DNA of 64,000 bases from Hankyongella sp964404985 (GTDB taxonomy: Bacteria; Pseudomonadota; Alphaproteobacteria; Sphingomonadales; Sphingomonadaceae). The translations under genes were made by a program, and so were the position numbers. How positions within the stretch are numbered: position 1 is the first letter of the stretch; every line of letters begins with the position of its first letter. The notes under the pieces are model-generated. The model was not told the origin of the DNA. It saw nothing but the letters and a program-made list of their open reading frames with translations, and searched no databases. This document shows, piece by piece, positions 60,207 through 64,000 of the stretch. The stretch lies in assembly GCA_964404985.1 (NCBI GenBank), contig CAYOMD010000012.1:5201-69200 (forward strand), read 5' to 3'.

Positions 60207-60262
60207 GAATGTCTCATTGTGGTGCGGTGCATCCCCTCTTGTTACGGACTATAACCGCACAG

Positions 60263-60415
60263 GTCTAGCAGGATGACTTTACGTTGATCCTTTCGTCATC
60301 GCGAGGCCACGGAGTGGCCGCGGCGATCCAGCTACAAAATCAAAGTCTCTGGATTGCCACGTCGCCTGCGGCTCCTCGCAATGACGATTCCATCAAACGT
60401 CATCACGCTCTGGAG
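60263..60415. repeat. Composite palindromic intergenic element, copy C
   Basis: The left end is tctagcaggatgactttacg and the right end is tcaaacgtcatcacgctctg. Inside is one type 2 REP-like inverted pair (60293-60385). It fills the gap between the Anbu gene start and the murJ end. Confidence 0.7.
60293..60385. repeat. REP-like inverted pair (type 2)
   Basis: It begins cgtcatcgcgaggccacgga and contains the same agtggcc-type hairpin and gatcca as the 37881 copy. It ends tggattgc...ctcgcaatgacg. Identity with 37881 is high at both ends and low in the middle. Confidence 0.8.
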
Positions 60416-60455
60416 CCTTATTCGTCGCAAAGAAATATCCGGATCAGGGGCAGCG

Positions 60456-62021
60456 TTACCAGCGTCGCACCTGGCGCATGCCAAGGGAACATAGCCCGGC
60501 ATAGACTGCACACGCGCCGACAAGTTGCAGGCAAAGGCGAACTTCCGCCTCAAGGGCCGGAAAAGCGGCTGCCGCCAGCCGTACCGGCGTTTCTGTTACA
60601 GCGAGGGCCAGCGCCATCAAGAGCGACGCGGCCAGGACGACGAGCGTCGCGCCGAGCAACCGGCGGTCCGGCATGAGGAGGCCGCGCCGCGCCGCCAGCA
60701 CACCGACGATGAGGACATTGGCCCACGCGCCGGCCGACGTCGCCAAGGCCAGCCCGACCTGCGCCAGTGACCCCATCAGCGCGACCTTCAGGGCCAGGTT
60801 GATCGCCAGTGCCGTGAGCGAGGCCTTGAGCGGGGTTGCGGTATTGCCGCGCGCATGAAAGCTGGCGACGACGCTGCGGATCAGCAGAAAGGCCGGCAAA
60901 CCGAACGCATAAGCCGCCAGCGTCTGCGCGGCGGCCGTCGCTGCGGCAGCATCGAACGCGCCGCGCTGGAACAGCACGACCATCAAGTCCTCGGCCATGG
61001 TGGCAAAGATCACCACGCATGGGGCTGCAAGGAGCAGGGTCATCTCCAGGGTGCGGTTCTGGGTGCGGGTGGCCCCGGCCTCGTCACCGGCCCCGATCAG
61101 CCGTGCCATGGTCGGCAGCACGACTGTGCCGGCTGCGATGCCGATCACGCCGATGGGCAACTGGTTGAGCCGGTCGGCGTAATACAGCGCCGAGAGTGCG
61201 CCGCTCGGCAGGAAGCTGGCGATAATCGTGTCGGCAAACAGGGCGATCTGTACCCCCATCGAACCAATGGTGGCCGGACCGAACGCTGTCCAGAATTTGC
61301 GCGCCGGCGCGTCTAGCCTGGGCCAGCGCAGGCGCGGGGCGATCCCGGCGCGGCTGGCCGCCAGCCAGACCAGGGCCAACTGCGCCAGCCCTGCCGCCAG
61401 CACGCCCCAGGCCGCGGCATGCCCTGCCGTCGGCAGCCAGCGCGTGTTCAGGCCGGCCACCAGAAGTGCTGCGATCATGCACAGGTTCATGAGCACCGGT
61501 GCAAAGGCGGCCGCCGCGAAGCGCCCCGTCGCATTCAGTGCCCCGGCAAGCAGGCTCATGAGTGCGATACACAACAGATAGGGAAACGTGATCTGGGTGA
61601 AGTGGATCGCCAGATCCAGCGTCTGCCCGCTCAGGCCGGGTGCCAGCAGCCGCACGAACGGCCCGGGGAATGCCAGCACGCCCGCCGCCAGCAGCGCCTG
61701 GGTGATGAACAGGAGGGTGAACAACCGGTCCGCGAACAGCTTGGCAGCATCCGCGCCGTCGGCCTCGCGCAGGGCAGCATAGCGTGGCACGAATGCCGTG
61801 CTGAAGGCTCCCTCGGCGAAGATGGCGCGGAAGTGGTTCGGCAAGCGGAATGCGACCAGGAAGGCATCGGCGACCGGACCGGCACCCAAGACCGCTGCCA
61901 TCAGGATATCGCGTGCAAAACCGGCGATCCGGCTGAGCAGGGTCATGCCGCCGACCGAGAGCATGGACCGGCGCAGAGAGGGTGCGCGGGTGACGGGTTT
62001 GGCGGCAGGCGGATGTGACAT
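60456..62021 (-). CDS. murJ: Lipid II flippase MurJ
   Basis: This protein of about 521 residues has fourteen hydrophobic segments. LLSRIAGFARDILMAAVLGAG near the N terminus and RLPNHFRAIFAEGAFSTAF carry the conserved charged residues of MurJ. It flips lipid II across the inner membrane. The start at 62021 follows AGGAGA. It is divergent from the sulfotransferase gene. Confidence 0.94.
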   Translation of the reverse strand: MSHPPAAKPVTRAPSLRRSMLSVGGMTLLSRIAGFARDILMAAVLGAGPVADAFLVAFRLPNHFRAIFAEGAFSTAFVPRYAALREADGADAAKLFADRLFTLLFITQALLAAGVLAFPGPFVRLLAPGLSGQTLDLAIHFTQITFPYLLCIALMSLLAGALNATGRFAAAAFAPVLMNLCMIAALLVAGLNTRWLPTAGHAAAWGVLAAGLAQLALVWLAASRAGIAPRLRWPRLDAPARKFWTAFGPATIGSMGVQIALFADTIIASFLPSGALSALYYADRLNQLPIGVIGIAAGTVVLPTMARLIGAGDEAGATRTQNRTLEMTLLLAAPCVVIFATMAEDLMVVLFQRGAFDAAAATAAAQTLAAYAFGLPAFLLIRSVVASFHARGNTATPLKASLTALAINLALKVALMGSLAQVGLALATSAGAWANVLIVGVLAARRGLLMPDRRLLGATLVVLAASLLMALALAVTETPVRLAAAAFPALEAEVRLCLQLVGACAVYAGLCSLGMRQVRRW

Positions 62022-62114
62022 GCCATGTTCTCCTGCGGCCACACACGAGACTTGGCAAGCCTGTGTATGCGTACTGGGCTTGCAGCACAGGCAGATCGGC
62101 GGCTAACAGATGAC

Positions 62115-63215
62115 ATGCATCCTTTGTCCGGCGCCGATCTCGCCACCCTCTCGACCGTTTTTCGCCTTGGTGGCCCGGCTGCGCCCGCGCATCGCAAGAC
62201 CACGCGCGCCATCTGGGGCTCGGCGCTCGGACGCCTGCCCTTCTCGCTGGCCGAGCGCGCCTGGATGGCGGTGCGCGCGCCCGACACCATCCCGCCGCCG
62301 GTGTTTATCGTCGGTCACTGGCGCTCCGGCACTACCCATCTCTACCAGATGATGGTGGAGGCCGGGTTCGGCTTTGTGCCGCCGGCGGCGACCGGCCTGC
62401 CCTGGGACCTGCTGCTGCTGGCCCGCCTGATCAAGAAACAGATCGCTGCCAAGCTGCCGCAGGACCGCTTCATCGACAAGGTGCCGGTCACCCTCGACAG
62501 CCCGCAGGAGGATGAGGTGGGCATGGCGAACATGACCCCCCAGTCGCTCTATCATGGCCTGTATTTTCCCAGCCGGCTGAGGGAGTTCGTGGCGGAAGGC
62601 GTGTTCCTGGACAATGTGCCGCCCCTTGATGTCGCGCGCTGGGAGCGCCGTTTTGTTCACCTGTTGACCAAGTTGCACCTGCATCACGGCGGTCGCCGCC
62701 TGCTCATCAAGAACCCGACCTACACGGCGCGAGTTGCCCAGCTTGCGCGGCTGTATCCGCAGGCCGTGTTCATTCACATCCACCGCAACCCGGTCGATGT
62801 CATCGTCTCGATGCGCAACTTCTACGCCAAGCTGCTCAAGCAGTTTGCGTTGCAGGACTATGCGGATGCGCCGGTCGAGGAGGTGATCTTCAGCACCTAT
62901 GCCCGGATGATGGCGGCGGTGCTGGAGGATGGCGCCGCACTCCCTCCCAGCCGGTTTCAGACCATCCGCTATGATGACTTCAGCGCTGATCCGATGGGAG
63001 AAGTGTCCAGAGTTTGGGCGCAACTGGGGCTGGATAATGAGGGCATCGGGCCGTTTTCCCAGCATGCGCCGCGCTTTCAGGCCTATCTGGATGCCCAGAA
63101 GAGCTTCGAGATCAATCGCTTCCAGAAAGACGCAAGGGTCGTGCGGGACATCTACGACCGGCTGGCCCCGACCTTCGCAAGCCTTGGCTACCCGGGCCCT
63201 GATGGCTGCGCGTAA
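62115..63215 (+). CDS. PAPS-dependent sulfotransferase
   Basis: This 366-residue protein has the PAPS 5'-phosphosulfate loop VFIVGHWRSGTTHLYQMM and the 3'-phosphate-binding segment VFIHIHRNPVDVIVSMRNFY. It transfers sulfate to a small molecule or glycan; the acceptor is unknown. The ATG at 62115 fits best; upstream in-frame sequence overlaps murJ. It overlaps the next gene by 14 bases. Confidence 0.88.
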   Translation: MHPLSGADLATLSTVFRLGGPAAPAHRKTTRAIWGSALGRLPFSLAERAWMAVRAPDTIPPPVFIVGHWRSGTTHLYQMMVEAGFGFVPPAATGLPWDLLLLARLIKKQIAAKLPQDRFIDKVPVTLDSPQEDEVGMANMTPQSLYHGLYFPSRLREFVAEGVFLDNVPPLDVARWERRFVHLLTKLHLHHGGRRLLIKNPTYTARVAQLARLYPQAVFIHIHRNPVDVIVSMRNFYAKLLKQFALQDYADAPVEEVIFSTYARMMAAVLEDGAALPPSRFQTIRYDDFSADPMGEVSRVWAQLGLDNEGIGPFSQHAPRFQAYLDAQKSFEINRFQKDARVVRDIYDRLAPTFASLGYPGPDGCA

Positions 63216-64000
63216 ACCAAAGCCCTGGCACCTGGCGACGCTCGCCGCGCTGCTGCTCCTGGCGGGCGGCGGGGTCTGGGTGTGGCGCGTGCCCGCGATC
63301 GGCCAGCCACTGATCCCGGCGCGAGCCTGCCAGCGCCTGCCGCTCGTCGATGCATCAACCGGCCAACCCATCATCGGGGCGGAGGATCTGGCGTTCGACC
63401 CCGCGCGCAAACGGGTGCTGGTCTCCGCCTATGACCGTCTGGCGGCAGAGCGCGGCGATCCGCCGGGCGGCGGACTCTATGCCCTCCCGCTGGCAGGCAT
63501 CGGCCACGACCAGGCTGTACGACCGGTCCTGCTTGAGGCGAGGCGTGTGCCGCACGGCATCGACGTGACGGACGGGCAACTGGCGGTCGTCGAGCGTACG
63601 TACAAGGGCGAAGCCACACCCAAGGTTGCGATTGGCCTCTATGACCTCGCCAGCAGCAAATTGCGGGCGCGCCTGCAGGACACCCGGCTATGCCGTGCGA
63701 ACGATCTGGTGCTGCTGCCCGGCCCGGCGCTTCTCGTGACGCTGGATCGCGGGCCTTGCGAAGGTGGCAAGCCCGCAGGAGACGGCAGGGTGGCCGAAAT
63801 CGTCTGGCCGGATGTGCGCGGGGCGCAGGTCAATATCCTCGATGATACGATGCAATTTCCCAACGGGATCGCCGCTGTCGGCAGCGATATCGTGATCGCG
63901 GACACCCGCGCCGGTGCACTGCGCCTCCTGGGCGGCAAGGATCGGCGCGATCTGCCCGGCGGGCCGGATAACCTCACCCGTGACAGCGCGGGGCGGCTGG
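63202..64000 (+). CDS. Paraoxonase/SMP-30-like beta-propeller protein (3' end outside window)
   Basis: An open frame from ATG 63202 runs off the right edge, giving 266 codons. After a basic N terminus and a single hydrophobic helix (about 10-28) come beta-propeller segments: AEDLAFDP, VPHGIDVTD, CRANDLVLL, FPNGIAAVGSDIVIADT and GGPDNLT. These match arylesterase/paraoxonase and strictosidine-synthase-like lactonases. It begins within the last codons of the sulfotransferase gene (14-base overlap), so the two are coupled. Confidence 0.8.
   Translation, partial: MAARKPKPWHLATLAALLLLAGGGVWVWRVPAIGQPLIPARACQRLPLVDASTGQPIIGAEDLAFDPARKRVLVSAYDRLAAERGDPPGGGLYALPLAGIGHDQAVRPVLLEARRVPHGIDVTDGQLAVVERTYKGEATPKVAIGLYDLASSKLRARLQDTRLCRANDLVLLPGPALLVTLDRGPCEGGKPAGDGRVAEIVWPDVRGAQVNILDDTMQFPNGIAAVGSDIVIADTRAGALRLLGGKDRRDLPGGPDNLTRDSAGRL

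Overview
This is high-GC DNA from an alphaproteobacterium. The evidence is the dnaA–rpsT–mutM neighbourhood, a MucR/Ros-family regulator next to a tsaB–rimI pair, a ParC, TsaB and NifU gene set, a LuxR-type regulator, and a TonB receptor of the type common in aquatic alphaproteobacteria. Most of the window is chromosomal core. I could not fix the order or genus from sequence alone. About 60 protein genes and one tRNA-Arg are supported. There are no phage, transposase or CRISPR sequences.

Layout: 1-3.3 kb holds the tail of a DUF4411 PIN-like protein, then a DUF898 (YjgN-like) membrane protein followed by two M48-type genes, the first of which is a truncated product of a 686-bp tandem duplication. 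3.3-15.1 kb holds an alpha/beta hydrolase, a YHS-domain protein, a TPR protein, a large RTX repeat protein, nth, a DUF2244 protein, dapB, a sirtuin, a fasciclin protein and a TonB-dependent receptor. 15.5-26.5 kb is a fatty-acid (acyl-CoA) degradation locus. A MerR-family regulator, acyl-CoA dehydrogenase, thiolase and FadJ-like protein run leftward. A hotdog thioesterase, metallo-beta-lactamase-fold hydrolase, acyl-CoA ligase, enoyl-CoA hydratase and SDR run rightward. A 20-bp palindrome overlapping two divergent promoters, and a related site before the hydrolase gene, probably bind the MerR-type regulator. 26.5-31.5 kb has a MATE exporter, folB, an AceE-like transketolase-family enzyme, a lipoprotein and tRNA-Arg(ACG).

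31.6-46.2 kb has a leftward cluster rsmI–yraN–transglutaminase-like–gshB–GT2–SIMPL, divergent from a penicillin-binding-protein activator. It then has pepN followed 5 bp later by a LuxR-type regulator, a YeeZ-like SDR, a lone molybdopterin hydroxylase large subunit, a small membrane protein and a DMT transporter. 46.3-64 kb carries dnaA, rpsT, mutM, trpS, envelope proteins (DUF4136, DUF2333), a universal stress protein, a NifU-type protein, a RutE-like reductase, tsaB, rimI, mucR, recO, parC, an Anbu-type proteasome protein, murJ, a sulfotransferase and a truncated paraoxonase/SMP-30-like protein.

The most unusual structures are: (a) the recombinant duplication at 1463-2536 that swaps the protease domain of one M48 copy for the tail of the upstream DUF898 gene; (b) a family of three composite palindromic intergenic elements (12394, 37852 and 60263) with shared ends, two of which supply the TAG stop codon of the adjacent gene; (c) the MerR operator/promoter arrangement of the beta-oxidation locus; (d) a LuxR-type receptor with one changed ligand-pocket position. 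All functions are inferred from sequence reading; no database search was run.
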